Assembly (NCBI RefSeq): GCF_024741815.1
Contig: NZ_CP102951.1
Coordinates: forward strand, 558,001-622,000
Direction of reading: 5' to 3'
From: Pseudomonas sp. LS1212
Lineage (GTDB): Bacteria > Pseudomonadota > Gammaproteobacteria > Pseudomonadales > Pseudomonadaceae
Length of the DNA stretch: 64,000 nucleotides
Under the pieces are notes generated by a model, which worked only from the letters and a program-made list of their open reading frames with translations, did no database searches and was not told the origin of the DNA. Position numbers and translations under genes: made by a program. Positions 30,069 through 40,180 of the stretch are shown here, piece after piece. Every line of letters starts with the position of its first letter. The first letter of the stretch is position 1.

Positions 30069-30977
30069 ATGAATCAGGGACGGCAGGACATGGCGCAAGC
30101 ACTCTCGACGCGGTATCCGCTGGTGATGGTCCCAGGGATGCTCGGTTTTGTCCGGTTGCTGCTCTACCCCTACTGGTTTGGCATTCCCGCGGCGTTGCGG
30201 CGCGGCGGCGCCCAGGTGTTCGTGGTGCAGGTTTCGCCGGTCAACTCCAACGAGGTCCGGGGCGAGCAACTGCTGCGGATCATCGAGCGGATTCGTCGGG
30301 AAACCGGGGCCGACAAGGTCAATCTGATCGGCCATAGCCAGGGTGCTCTGACGGCCCGCTATGCAGCGGCAAAGTACCCTCAATGGATCGCCTCGGTGAC
30401 GTCGGTGGCCGGACCCAACCGGGGCTCGGAGCTGGCCGATTACTATGTACGTCGTTACCCGGCCGATTCAGCCTGTGGTCGCCTCCTGGCCCTGGCCCTG
30501 CGGGTGTTGGCAGGTGGGATCTGGCTGTTGGAAACCGGCCAGCGCGGTCCGCTGCTGCCCATCGATGTGGAGGCTTCGCACCGTTCTCTGACCAGCGAAG
30601 GCGCGGCTCTGTTCAACCGCCAGTATCCGCAAGGCGTTCCCACCACCTGGGGCGGGCGCGGGGCCGAGGAGGTCAATGGCGTGCGCTATTACTCCTGGTC
30701 CGGCATCGTCCAGGACAAGCGCAGCGATAGCGGCGGCAATCGCTTCGATGGCAGTCATTTTTTCTGCCGTCTGAACGTCCGCGGCTTTTTCCGCGAAAGA
30801 GAGTGCGACGGCATGGTCGGGCGACTCAGCTCGCACCTGGGCCAGGTGATTGGTGATGACTACCCGCTCGACCATTTGGATATCGTCAACCAATCCCTGG
30901 GCCTGGTCGGCAAGGGTGCCGACCCGGTGCGGTTGTTCACCGAGCATGCGGCACGCCTGAAAGCCGCGGGGTTATGA
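30069..30977 (+). CDS. Triacylglycerol lipase-like alpha/beta hydrolase, no signal peptide
   Basis: 302 residues. It closely follows P. aeruginosa LipA in layout: YPLVMVPGMLGFVRLLLYPYWFG with the oxyanion region, RGEQLL, the nucleophile elbow GHSQG, FNRQYPQGVPTTWGGRGAEEVNGVRYYSWSG, SSHLGQVIGDDYPLDHLDIVNQ with the catalytic His. Unlike secreted LipA it has no signal peptide; it begins MNQGRQDMAQALSTRYPLV (alternative start ATG 30090). It therefore probably acts inside the cell on esters or lipids. No lipase foldase (lif) gene is next to it. It lies between two gene remnants (ferritin-like stub, PsiF tail), suggesting insertion or deletion here. Confidence 0.85.
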   Translation: MNQGRQDMAQALSTRYPLVMVPGMLGFVRLLLYPYWFGIPAALRRGGAQVFVVQVSPVNSNEVRGEQLLRIIERIRRETGADKVNLIGHSQGALTARYAAAKYPQWIASVTSVAGPNRGSELADYYVRRYPADSACGRLLALALRVLAGGIWLLETGQRGPLLPIDVEASHRSLTSEGAALFNRQYPQGVPTTWGGRGAEEVNGVRYYSWSGIVQDKRSDSGGNRFDGSHFFCRLNVRGFFRERECDGMVGRLSSHLGQVIGDDYPLDHLDIVNQSLGLVGKGADPVRLFTEHAARLKAAGL

Positions 30978-31051
30978 GGCTCGAAGGCGCCCAGGCGCTC
31001 AAGGGCGATGCCCGCAAGGCGTTCATGAGCGATTGCCTGAAGAAAAAATGA
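30974..31051 (+). pseudogene. PsiF-repeat C-terminal remnant
   Basis: Overlapping the lipase stop in another frame, 25 codons read MRLEGAQALKGDARKAFMSD then CLKKK and stop. ALKGDARKAFMSxCL is the signature of PsiF repeats (phosphate-starvation-inducible protein family). The signal peptide and first repeat are missing, so this is a leftover of a psiF-like gene cut at the lipase junction. It could be translated by coupling from the lipase (ATGA overlap), but no ribosome site is needed for that reading and function is unlikely. Confidence 0.5.
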
Positions 31052-31165
31052 GACCTTTGTAACAAAGTCGTTCACCCCGACGGCCAGTCGCCAAAGCCCT
31101 CTGGTCGTACCCTCGGAACGCTGGCAGACTGCGGGTCCTTTCACGCCGTTCGTCTCTGAGGCTGT

Positions 31166-32176
31166 ATGCCCCTCTTTACTGCGCGCCAAGTGATGTTGGC
31201 CAGTTGGATCATCGTTTTCGCCGGGCTATTGCTGGTGCTGCCGCTCAAGTTGTTGCCGAGCCTGCTGGCCGGTTTGCTGGTGTACGAGTTGGTGAACATG
31301 TTGACCCCCAAGCTCCAGCACCTGATCGCCGGGCGGCGTGCGCGCTGGCTGGCCGTGGCATTGTTGGGCACGCTGGTGGTCAGTACATTGACGCTGCTAT
31401 TTGCCAGTGCCATCAGCTTTCTGCTGCATGAAGCCGAGAACCCTGGCGCATCGCTGGACAAGTTCATGCTGCTGGTTGATCAGGCGCGTGCGCAACTGCC
31501 GCCCTTCATCGATGCATATCTACCGGCCAGTGCGGCCGAGTTCCGGGTGGCCATCGGTGACTGGTTGAGCGCGCACCTCGGTGAGTTGCAACTGGTGGGC
31601 AAGGGCGCGGCGCACATGTTCGTCACCCTGCTTATCGGCATGATTCTGGGGGCGATCATCGCCTTGCAACAGATTCCCGACCCGACCCTGCGCAAACCCC
31701 TGGCGGCGGCCTTGTTCGAGCGCCTGTCGCTGCTGGTCCGGGCCTTTCGCAATATCGTCTTCGCGCAGATCAAGATTTCCCTGCTCAACACCTTTTTCAC
31801 CGGGGTCTTCCTGGCAGTGGTGCTGCCGTTGTTCGGCATCAAGTTGCCGTTGACCAAGACGCTGATCATGCTGACCTTCCTGCTGGGGCTGTTGCCGGTG
31901 ATTGGTAACCTGATTTCCAACACCCTGATCACCATCGTCGGCCTGTCCCTGTCGATCTGGGTGGCGATGGCGGCGTTGGGTTACCTGATCGTTATCCACA
32001 AGGTCGAGTATTTTCTCAACGCACGGATCGTCGGCGGGCAGATCAGCGCCAAGTCCTGGGAGTTGCTGCTGGCGATGCTGGCGTTCGAGGCGGCGTTCGG
32101 CCTGCCGGGGGTGGTGGCGGGGCCGATTTATTATGCGTACCTCAAGAGTGAGTTGCGCCAGGCGGGGATGGTGTAG
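31166..32176 (+). CDS. AI-2E family transporter (PerM/UPF0118)
   Basis: 336 residues, about seven or eight transmembrane segments. The N-terminal pair ASWIIVFAGLLLVLPLKLLPSLLAGLLVYELV is followed by a soluble linker (ENPGASLDKFMLLVDQARAQ) and the conserved block with GIKLPLTKTLIMLTFLLGLLPVIGNLISNT, ending FEAAFGLPGVVAGPIYYAYLKSEL. Members of the family are membrane permeases (E. coli TqsA/PerM); many have no known substrate and some work as Na+/H+ antiporters. Nothing in the neighbourhood defines the substrate here. Confidence 0.88.
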   Translation: MPLFTARQVMLASWIIVFAGLLLVLPLKLLPSLLAGLLVYELVNMLTPKLQHLIAGRRARWLAVALLGTLVVSTLTLLFASAISFLLHEAENPGASLDKFMLLVDQARAQLPPFIDAYLPASAAEFRVAIGDWLSAHLGELQLVGKGAAHMFVTLLIGMILGAIIALQQIPDPTLRKPLAAALFERLSLLVRAFRNIVFAQIKISLLNTFFTGVFLAVVLPLFGIKLPLTKTLIMLTFLLGLLPVIGNLISNTLITIVGLSLSIWVAMAALGYLIVIHKVEYFLNARIVGGQISAKSWELLLAMLAFEAAFGLPGVVAGPIYYAYLKSELRQAGMV

Positions 32177-32185
32177 GGCAGGGCC

Positions 32186-32261
32186 GGCCTCATCGCTGGC
32201 AAGCCAGCTCCCACAAGGTTCACACAACACCTGTGGGAGCGGGCTTGCCCGCGATGAGGCC
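32186..32261. repeat. REP pair (inverted)
   Basis: Two facing REP units: CATCGCTGGCAAGCCAGCTC at 32191 and its inverted partner TGTGGGAGCGGGCTTGCCCG ending near 32255, with GGCCTCATCG/CGATGAGGCC outer arms. It lies between the convergent AI-2E-family and Hsp70-like genes. Confidence 0.85.
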
Positions 32262-32281
32262 CTGACAGGCAATACAACTCT

Positions 32282-33547
32282 CTAGCCGTACCGCTTGCGC
32301 GCCTCGATCGCCAACCCGCTACCGATGCTGCCAAAGATATTCCCTTCCACATGCCGCGCATTGGGCAGCATGGCCGACACGCTCTGGCGCAGTGCCGGAA
32401 TACCGCTGGAACCACCGGTAAAGAACACCGTATCGACCTGCTCCACGCCCACCCCGGCATCGCTGAGCAGTTGGCTGACGCTACCACGCACACGCTCGAG
32501 CTGGTTGTCGATCGAGGCTTCGAACAACGCCCGCGTAAGCTCCACGTTCAGCCCCGGCTCAATCCGGTCCAGCGGCACCAGGCGGCTGTCGGCGTGGGTC
32601 AGCTGGATCTTGGTTTCTTCCACTTCCATGGCCAGCCAGTGCCCGGCGCGCTGATCGATCAGCTTGAACAGACGGTCGATGCCGTCGGTATCCTCAATGT
32701 CGTAGCGCATGCTGCCCAATGCCAACTTGGACTTTTGCGAATACACCGAGTTGATGGTGTGCCAGGTGGCCAGGTTCATGTGGTGGCTGGTAGGCATGAA
32801 CGCCTGGCTCTTCATCCGGCTGCCGTAACCGAACAAGGGCATCACGCCTTGCAGGCTCAACTGCTTGTCGAAGTCGGTACCACCGATGTGCACGCCGCCG
32901 GTGGCGAGGATGTCATCGTGACGGTTATCCACGGCACGGCGCTCGGGGGCCAGGCGCACCAGCGAGAAGTCGGAGGTACCCCCGCCGATGTCGACGATCA
33001 GCACCAGTTCTTCGCGTTCGATGGTCGACTCGTAGTCGAAGGCTGCGGCAATGGGTTCGTACTGGAAGGAGACTTCCTTGAAACCGATCTTTTTCGCAAC
33101 TTCGGCCAGGGTATCTTCGGCTTCCTGGTCGGCAACCTGGTCGTCATCGACAAAATGCACCGGACGACCCAGCACCACTTCATCGAAGGCGCGGCCGGCA
33201 TTGTTCTCGGCGCGCTTCTTCAGCTCGCCGATAAACATGCCCAGCAGGTCCTTGAACGGCAGGGCGGTGCCCAGCACGCTGGTATCGTGCTTGATCAGCC
33301 TGGAACCGAGCAGGCTCTTGAGCGAGCGCATCAGGCGGCCTTCGTAGCCCTCCAGGTACTCGTGCAGGGCCAGGCGGCCGTAGACCGGGCGGCGTTCTTC
33401 TATATTGAAAAACACCACCGAGGGCAGCGTGATCTTGCCGTCCTCCAGCTCGATCAACGATCCCACGTCCGGGCGATGCCAGCCGACGGTGGAATTGGAC
33501 GTGCCAAAGTCGATACCGCAGGCACGGGCTGGGGATGCGTTTTTCAT
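32282..33547 (-). CDS. Hsp70 family protein (YegD-like)
   Basis: 421 residues, an actin-fold ATPase of the DnaK superfamily lacking the large substrate-binding and lid domains. Phosphate 1 motif is ACGIDFGTSNSTVGW, phosphate 2 is VLIVDIGGGTSDFSLVRL, and the adenosine motif is VFFTGGSSGIPAL. The length and short C-terminus match E. coli YegD, a putative chaperone. It is divergent from cbpA-cbpM (160 bases apart), so two chaperone-type units share this intergenic region. The specific client is unknown. Confidence 0.9.
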   Translation of the reverse strand: MKNASPARACGIDFGTSNSTVGWHRPDVGSLIELEDGKITLPSVVFFNIEERRPVYGRLALHEYLEGYEGRLMRSLKSLLGSRLIKHDTSVLGTALPFKDLLGMFIGELKKRAENNAGRAFDEVVLGRPVHFVDDDQVADQEAEDTLAEVAKKIGFKEVSFQYEPIAAAFDYESTIEREELVLIVDIGGGTSDFSLVRLAPERRAVDNRHDDILATGGVHIGGTDFDKQLSLQGVMPLFGYGSRMKSQAFMPTSHHMNLATWHTINSVYSQKSKLALGSMRYDIEDTDGIDRLFKLIDQRAGHWLAMEVEETKIQLTHADSRLVPLDRIEPGLNVELTRALFEASIDNQLERVRGSVSQLLSDAGVGVEQVDTVFFTGGSSGIPALRQSVSAMLPNARHVEGNIFGSIGSGLAIEARKRYG

Positions 33548-33707
33548 GTTGTTGCGCTTCCGGAAAAAAACGGCCGCGCAGTGTATGCCAGTCGAGGACA
33601 GAATCGAAGGCCGACTATCGATTATTCACAACGACGGGGTAGCTTGAAAGGCTATGCTTGACCCCAATATTCAATCGATCCGATTGGCACAGTGAGTGAC
33701 GCCTTAG

Positions 33708-34664
33708 ATGGACTTCAAAGATTACTACAAGATACTTGGCGTAGAGCCGACGGCGGATGACAAGGCGATCAAGACCGCCTACCGCAAGCTCGCCCGCAAG
33801 TATCACCCCGACGTCAGCAAAGAGAGGGACGCCGAGAACAAATTCAAGGAGGCCAACGAGGCCTACGAAGCGCTGAGCAGCCCGGAAAAGCGCGCCGAGT
33901 ACGACGAGTTGCGCAAGTACGGCCAGCACGGGCGCCCGTTCCAGGGCCCGCCGGGCTGGGAAGGCCGGGCAGGTGGCGACTTTGGCCAGGGCGGCGGCGA
34001 TTTCTCGGATTTCTTCAGTTCCATATTCGGCTCGGCCGGCCGTGGCACCGGCAACCCCTTTGGCCGCGGCCAGCAACGCAGCGCCGGTCGGCGTGGACAG
34101 GATGTAGAAATGGAACTTGCGATTTTCCTTGAAGAAACCCTGGCCAACGAATCGAAGAAGATCAGCTTCCGGGTGCCGCAGTACAACGGCGCCGGGCATC
34201 GCACCGGTGAAACCACCAAAACGCTGAACGTGAAAATTCCAGCCGGGGTGACCGACGGCGAACGCATCCGCCTCAAGGGCCAGGGCGCTCCTGGTGTGGG
34301 TGGCGGCGCCAATGGCGACCTTTACCTGATCATTCGCTTTGCGCCGCATCCGCTGTTCGATGTCGAAGGCCATGATCTGATCATCACTGTGCCGCTGGCC
34401 CCTTGGGAAGCGGCGCTGGGCACCAAGGTCGCGGTCCCGACCCTGACCGGCAAGATCCACCTGACCATCCGCCCCGACAGCCAGAGCGGTCAACGCCTGC
34501 GGGTCAAGGGCAATGGCCTGGTCGACAAGCATGGCCAGCGCGGTGATCTGTTCGCGCAATTGAAAGTCGTCATGCCGAGCCACTCCGACGACACTACCCG
34601 AGAACTCTGGAAAGCCCTGTCGGAGAAGGCCGCGTTCAATCCTCGAAGCCAATGGAGTAGCTGA
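33708..34664 (+). CDS. cbpA: Curved-DNA-binding DnaJ-like co-chaperone CbpA
   Basis: 318 residues. N-terminal J domain (MDFKDYYKILGVEPTADDKA, HPD in RKYHPDVSKE), a Gly/Phe-rich linker (about 75-125, GGGDFSDFFSSIFG), then two beta-barrel substrate-binding domains without the zinc-finger cysteines of DnaJ. It stimulates DnaK ATPase and, in E. coli, binds curved DNA in stationary phase. It is followed two bases later by its modulator gene cbpM. Confidence 0.94.
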   Translation: MDFKDYYKILGVEPTADDKAIKTAYRKLARKYHPDVSKERDAENKFKEANEAYEALSSPEKRAEYDELRKYGQHGRPFQGPPGWEGRAGGDFGQGGGDFSDFFSSIFGSAGRGTGNPFGRGQQRSAGRRGQDVEMELAIFLEETLANESKKISFRVPQYNGAGHRTGETTKTLNVKIPAGVTDGERIRLKGQGAPGVGGGANGDLYLIIRFAPHPLFDVEGHDLIITVPLAPWEAALGTKVAVPTLTGKIHLTIRPDSQSGQRLRVKGNGLVDKHGQRGDLFAQLKVVMPSHSDDTTRELWKALSEKAAFNPRSQWSS

Positions 34665-34666
34665 TC

Positions 34667-34972
34667 ATGAGCAGCACCCTGATCGTTCAATGGGGCATGA
34701 AAGAATTCTGTCAGGTGGTCGACCTTCCGCCCGCCTATGTGATCGAAATCGTCGAGCATGGCATTGTTGAACCTCAGGGGCGAACGCCGGATGACTGGCT
34801 GTTCGACGATCGCGCTCCGGTGCTGGCCAGGCGTGCGGCCAAGCTGCGCGATGACCTGCACATTGAATGGGAAGGCGTAGCCCTGGCCCTCGAACTGCTG
34901 GAGGAGGTCCAGCAGCTGCGCACGGAGAACCAGATGCTCAGGCAACGGTTGGGGCGATTTGTGCAGGAGTGA
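34667..34972 (+). CDS. cbpM: Chaperone modulator CbpM
   Basis: 101 residues, MerR-like small helical protein. It binds the J domain of CbpA and blocks its co-chaperone and DNA-binding activity. Typical segments are FCQVVDLPPAYVIEIVEHGI and PDDWLFDDRAPVLARRAAKLRDDL, with a C-terminal coiled coil (ELLEEVQQLRTENQMLRQRL). It starts two bases after cbpA and converges on ureC with only 11 bases between the stops. Confidence 0.93.
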   Translation: MSSTLIVQWGMKEFCQVVDLPPAYVIEIVEHGIVEPQGRTPDDWLFDDRAPVLARRAAKLRDDLHIEWEGVALALELLEEVQQLRTENQMLRQRLGRFVQE

Positions 34973-34983
34973 CCTTTACGCGC

Positions 34984-36684
<1,701 letters not shown>

Positions 36685-36716
36685 GCAGCTTCCTTACAAA
36701 TTGGAGTCGAGCACCT

Positions 36717-36818
36717 GTAGCCGCTGCCGCAGGCTGCGCTGGGCTGCAAAGCAGCCCCCTGCATTTCAACGTGAACGAAGGTCCTGCGGCCCTTAGCGCA
36801 GCCTGCGGCAGCGGCTAC
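36717..36818. repeat. Long perfect inverted repeat (second REP family) between ureB and ureC
   Basis: Arms of 24 bases (36717-36740 beginning GTAGCCGCTGCCGCAGGCTG, and 36795-36818 ending GGCAGCGGCTAC) are perfectly complementary, separated by 54 bases that contain a smaller hairpin (GGGCTGC-AAA-GCAGCCC). The same family occurs at 62137-62237. It sits inside the urease operon and can form a very stable RNA stem. Confidence 0.88.
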
Positions 36819-36847
36819 AGGGTATGCGGCGTCATTGGAGTGGGGGA

Positions 36848-37156
36848 TCAGTCCAGGCTGCCCATAATCCGCCCGGCAAACCCGAACACCCGGCGCAACC
36901 CCGCCAACTCCACCAACTCCACCTCCCGGTTTTGCCCCGGCTCGAAGCGCACCGCGGTACCGGCCGGGATGTTCAAACGCATGCCCCGACTGGCCGCGCG
37001 GTCGAAGCTCAGGGCATCGTTGCTTTCGAAAAAGTGATAGTGCGAGCCGACCTGGATGGGCCGGTCGCCACTGTTGGCGACGGTCAGGCTCAGGGTGCGG
37101 CGGCCGGCATTGAGTTCGATCTCGCCGGGTTGGATCCGGTATTGGCCTGGGATCAT
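36848..37156 (-). CDS. ureB: Urease beta subunit
   Basis: 102 residues: MIPGQYRIQPGEIELNAGRR, VGSHYHFFESNDAL and the C-terminal VFGFAGRIMG are standard UreB motifs. It is a structural subunit of the UreABC trimer. Its ATG overlaps the stop of the preceding acetyltransferase gene by four bases. Confidence 0.97.
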   Translation of the reverse strand: MIPGQYRIQPGEIELNAGRRTLSLTVANSGDRPIQVGSHYHFFESNDALSFDRAASRGMRLNIPAGTAVRFEPGQNREVELVELAGLRRVFGFAGRIMGSLD

Positions 37157-37689
37157 GCAGTCGGTCCTTGCAGGGTCTTGTAGTAGAGCGCGGTAGGGCG
37201 GTATTGGCCGTCGGGGCCGCAGGCGTAGTCGGGGATCTGCCCGGCGCGGGTGTAGCCCATGGCGCGGTAGAAGTCTTCTGCCGGCGAACCGGCTTCAGTG
37301 TCCAGGTACAACAAACCGCGTTTGTATTGGCGAGCGGTGACTTCCACGGCATGCATCAGTTGCTGGCCCATGCCACGCCGCTGGACGCTTTCGCGCACCA
37401 GCAGTTTCTGCACTTCGGCACGGTTCAGGCCATTGGGCTTCTGGCACAGCGAAAGCTGCACGCTTGCCACGACCTGCTCCTCGTTGACCACCGTCAGCAG
37501 TACCAGGTTGCCGTTGGCCAGGTCTGTCTTGACCTCATCGAAGTAGCTATTGGCCTGCTGCGCATCCAGGTCGGCCATAAAACCGATCGAGGCGCCTTGC
37601 CGAACAGCATCGAACAGCAGTTCGATCAGGCCCTGGCGATAGTGGGGGAAACTCTCGACAGTGACACGACGCAGTTGGGCAGCATTCAT
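37153..37689 (-). CDS. GNAT family N-acetyltransferase inside the urease operon
   Basis: 178 residues from ATG 37689 (GAGGAG about nine bases upstream; a TTG one codon earlier is also open). The acetyl-CoA-binding motif A is QKLLVRESVQRRGMGQQLMH (R/Q-x-x-G-x-G/A), followed by LLYLDTEAGSPAEDFYRAMGY. It would transfer an acetyl group to a small amine; substrate unknown. It lies between ureA and ureB together with a second GNAT, an arrangement common in Pseudomonas, and overlaps ureB by four bases. Confidence 0.87.
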   Translation of the reverse strand: MNAAQLRRVTVESFPHYRQGLIELLFDAVRQGASIGFMADLDAQQANSYFDEVKTDLANGNLVLLTVVNEEQVVASVQLSLCQKPNGLNRAEVQKLLVRESVQRRGMGQQLMHAVEVTARQYKRGLLYLDTEAGSPAEDFYRAMGYTRAGQIPDYACGPDGQYRPTALYYKTLQGPTA

Positions 37690-37695
37690 CAAGAC

Positions 37696-38229
37696 TTACT
37701 CCTCAGGAATCGCAGGTGGTTGAGCGCCCGGGTTCAGGATCAGCTGCATGAAGGTCAGGTCCAGCCAGCGACCGAACTTGGTGCCGACTTGCGGCATCTG
37801 CCCGTTGATCGTGAAGCCGAGTCGTTCGTGCAGGCGGACAGACGCCGCATTGCCACTTTCGATGGCGGCGACCATCACGTGTTTATTGCAGGCCCTGGCG
37901 CGCTCGATCAAGGCCTCCATCAGCAGCGGACCGAGGCCATGGCCGCGCTGGTCGGCGCGCACGTAGACCGAGTGCTCGACGGTATGCCGAAAGCCTTCGA
38001 AAGGCCGCCAGTCGCCGAATGAAGCATAGCCGAGGACTTGATCGGCTCCATCGACGGCCACCAGGGTCGGGTAGTGCTGCGCCTGGCGAGCGCTGTACCA
38101 GGCCTGGCGGTTGGCCAGGTCGACCGGTTGTTCATTCCAGATTGCGGTAGTGCTCCGCACCGCGTCGTTGTAAATGTCGCAAATGGCCGGCAAGTCGGCA
38201 GGTACGGCATCGCGGACTGAGTAAGTCAT
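37696..38229 (-). CDS. Phosphinothricin N-acetyltransferase-like GNAT protein
   Basis: 177 residues. It begins MTYSVRDAVPADLPAICDIYNDAVRST and has YASFGDWRPFEGFRHTVEHSVYV plus RGHGLGPLLMEALIERA (CoA-binding motif A), the pattern of the Pat/bar and methionine sulfone/sulfoximine acetyltransferase (MddA-like) subfamily. Likely detoxifies glutamine-synthetase inhibitors such as methionine sulfoximine, which would suit a nitrogen-assimilation operon, but this is inference. It is six bases from the next gene and eight from ureA. Confidence 0.87.
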   Translation of the reverse strand: MTYSVRDAVPADLPAICDIYNDAVRSTTAIWNEQPVDLANRQAWYSARQAQHYPTLVAVDGADQVLGYASFGDWRPFEGFRHTVEHSVYVRADQRGHGLGPLLMEALIERARACNKHVMVAAIESGNAASVRLHERLGFTINGQMPQVGTKFGRWLDLTFMQLILNPGAQPPAIPEE

Positions 38230-38237
38230 GTTTGGCC

Positions 38238-38540
38238 TCAGGCGATAGGTTGGTGAACGGTCACCAGCTTGGTGCCGTCGGGGAAGGTCGCCTCCACCTG
38301 GATCTCCGGGATCATTTCCGCAATGCCCTCCATCACTTGTTCACGGGTGAGCAGGGTGGTGCCGTAGTGCATCAGTTCGGCCACGGTCTGGCCATCGCGG
38401 GCGCCTTCGAGCAGGGCAGCGGAGATAAAGGCCATGGCCTCTGGGTAATTGAGCTTGACCCCGCGGGCCAGGCGCCGTTCGGCAACCAGGCCGGCAGTGA
38501 AGATCAGCAGTTTGTCTTTTTCGCGTGGAGTCAGGTCCAT
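38238..38540 (-). CDS. ureA: Urease gamma subunit
   Basis: 100 residues, full length: MDLTPREKDKLLIFTAGLVA, LNYPEAMAFIS, ARDGQTVAELM, TFPDGTKLVTVHQPI. Structural subunit of urease. It lies between ureD and the two acetyltransferase genes. Confidence 0.98.
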   Translation of the reverse strand: MDLTPREKDKLLIFTAGLVAERRLARGVKLNYPEAMAFISAALLEGARDGQTVAELMHYGTTLLTREQVMEGIAEMIPEIQVEATFPDGTKLVTVHQPIA

Positions 38541-38565
38541 GTCGTCGGTATTCCTGTTGAATTCA

Positions 38566-39405
38566 TTATGTGTTCCAAATTCTGGGGGGCATGGCTTCGC
38601 GGCCCAATAGCGCCGGGCGCAGCAGCTGCCACAGGGCGATCAGCCAGTCGCGCGCATGCAGGGCCTCATCGGCCAGGCAGCGTGCCGCCAGCAGGCCCGG
38701 CAGTTGGCTCAGGTCTCCACGGACCCGGTTGGGCAGGGAGCGGCATTGCTCCAGCAGTGCCGCGTCGATTTCGCCGGTCACCAGCAAGGTCGAGAACACC
38801 GGCCTGCCGTCGAGCCCGATGGGCGAATCGAGCAGGCCATCGCTGCCATTGATGCGCTGGCGTTCATGCCAGATCAACTGCCCGTCGCGCCGAATATCCA
38901 GGTGTGACTGGAAGTGGCCCTGCTCGAAGTGCTCGCCGCTGGCCGGCCGGCCCAGGGCGACGATATCCCAATAGAACAACCGGGCATCACCTTGCAGATC
39001 GATGTGGGTAGTCAGCTCGGCCCGGGCGGCGCTGAAGACGATCGTCTCCTGGGGCAGCCATTCCAGGGTCGCGCCTGCGGCAACTTTCAAATCCAGCTGT
39101 TGAAAGGCCGGGCCCGCAGCACGATACCACTTGGCCGCGCCGGGGCTGGTCAATTGCGCCCAGGCGCCAGCCTCGACCCGGGCACTGATGTTCAGGCGGT
39201 CGCCACCGGCAATGCCGCCTGGCGGGTGGACGATGATGTGCTGGCACACCTCGGGGCCTTCGGCGTAGAGGTGCTTTTGCACGCGCAACGGCCCCTTGTG
39301 ACGGCGCAGCGTTGGCCGCGTGCCATTGCCGAAGCGGGCATAGCCCAGTTCCAGCTCGGCATGCCAGCTGGGGGTGTACAACGCGTTCGAGGCAGGCAGG
39401 GTCAT
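38566..39405 (-). CDS. ureD: Urease accessory protein UreD
   Basis: 279 residues from ATG 39405 (MTLPASNALYTPSWHAELEL); the open frame extends six codons further to 39423. It is the scaffold that binds apo-urease with UreF/UreG during nickel delivery. Typical segments: RRHKGPLRVQKHLYAEGPEV, IIVHPPGGIAGGDRL, TSPGAAKWYRA, LEWLPQETIVF. It follows urtE by 31 bases and precedes ureA, linking urea uptake and hydrolysis in one transcript. Confidence 0.95.
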   Translation of the reverse strand: MTLPASNALYTPSWHAELELGYARFGNGTRPTLRRHKGPLRVQKHLYAEGPEVCQHIIVHPPGGIAGGDRLNISARVEAGAWAQLTSPGAAKWYRAAGPAFQQLDLKVAAGATLEWLPQETIVFSAARAELTTHIDLQGDARLFYWDIVALGRPASGEHFEQGHFQSHLDIRRDGQLIWHERQRINGSDGLLDSPIGLDGRPVFSTLLVTGEIDAALLEQCRSLPNRVRGDLSQLPGLLAARCLADEALHARDWLIALWQLLRPALLGREAMPPRIWNT

Positions 39406-39436
39406 AAAGGCAGATCGTACCAATTGAGGTTTCAGG

Positions 39437-40135
39437 TTAGATGGTTACCAGGCCGCGCACACCCTCGGCCTCCATATTTTCACCACGGCCCTGCTGGATG
39501 ATCTCCCCACGGGACATGACCAGATACTGGTCGGCCAGTTCGGCGGCGAAATCGTAGAACTGCTCGACCAGCAGGATCGCCATGTCGCCACGCTCGGCGA
39601 GCTTGTTGATCACCGCGCCGATTTCCTTGATGACCGAAGGCTGGATGCCTTCGGTGGGTTCGTCGAGGATCAACAGGCGTGGGCGGCTGGCCAGTGCCCG
39701 GCCAATGGCGAGCTGTTGTTGCTGGCCACCGGAAAGGTCGCCACCGCGGCGGTGTTTCATCTGCAGCAGCACCGGGAACAATTCATAGATGAACGCCGGC
39801 ACTTCTCTGGCTTCCTTCGCGCCGAACCGCGACAGCCCCATCAACAGGTTTTCCTCGACGGTCAGGCGCCCGAAGATTTCCCGCCCCTGGGGCACGTAAG
39901 CGATGCCGGCGTGAACCCGTTGGTGCGGCTTGAACGCGGTAATGGTCTTGCCTTCCCACTGGACGCTGCCGTCCTTGGCCGGCAACAGGCCCATCAGGCA
40001 TTTGAGCAAGGTTGTCTTGCCGACACCGTTGCGCCCTAGCAGGCAGGTGACTTCGCCGACCTTCACGTCGAAGGACAGGCCGCGCAGGATGTGGCTGCCG
40101 CCGTAGTACTGGTGGAGCTTGTCGACTTGCAGCAT
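39437..40135 (-). CDS. urtE: Urea ABC transporter ATP-binding protein UrtE
   Basis: 232 residues. Walker A GRNGVGKTT, signature LSGGQQQQLAIGRAL, Walker B LLILDEPTEGIQPS; EQFYDFAAELADQY follows Walker B in place of the switch His, as in other LivF-type subunits. With UrtD it powers uptake of urea through UrtB/UrtC. A REP pair separates it from urtD. Confidence 0.95.
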   Translation of the reverse strand: MLQVDKLHQYYGGSHILRGLSFDVKVGEVTCLLGRNGVGKTTLLKCLMGLLPAKDGSVQWEGKTITAFKPHQRVHAGIAYVPQGREIFGRLTVEENLLMGLSRFGAKEAREVPAFIYELFPVLLQMKHRRGGDLSGGQQQQLAIGRALASRPRLLILDEPTEGIQPSVIKEIGAVINKLAERGDMAILLVEQFYDFAAELADQYLVMSRGEIIQQGRGENMEAEGVRGLVTI

Positions 40136-40180
40136 GTTTGGATCTCATCAATTGATGCTGTAATTTTTGGTGCATGTCCC

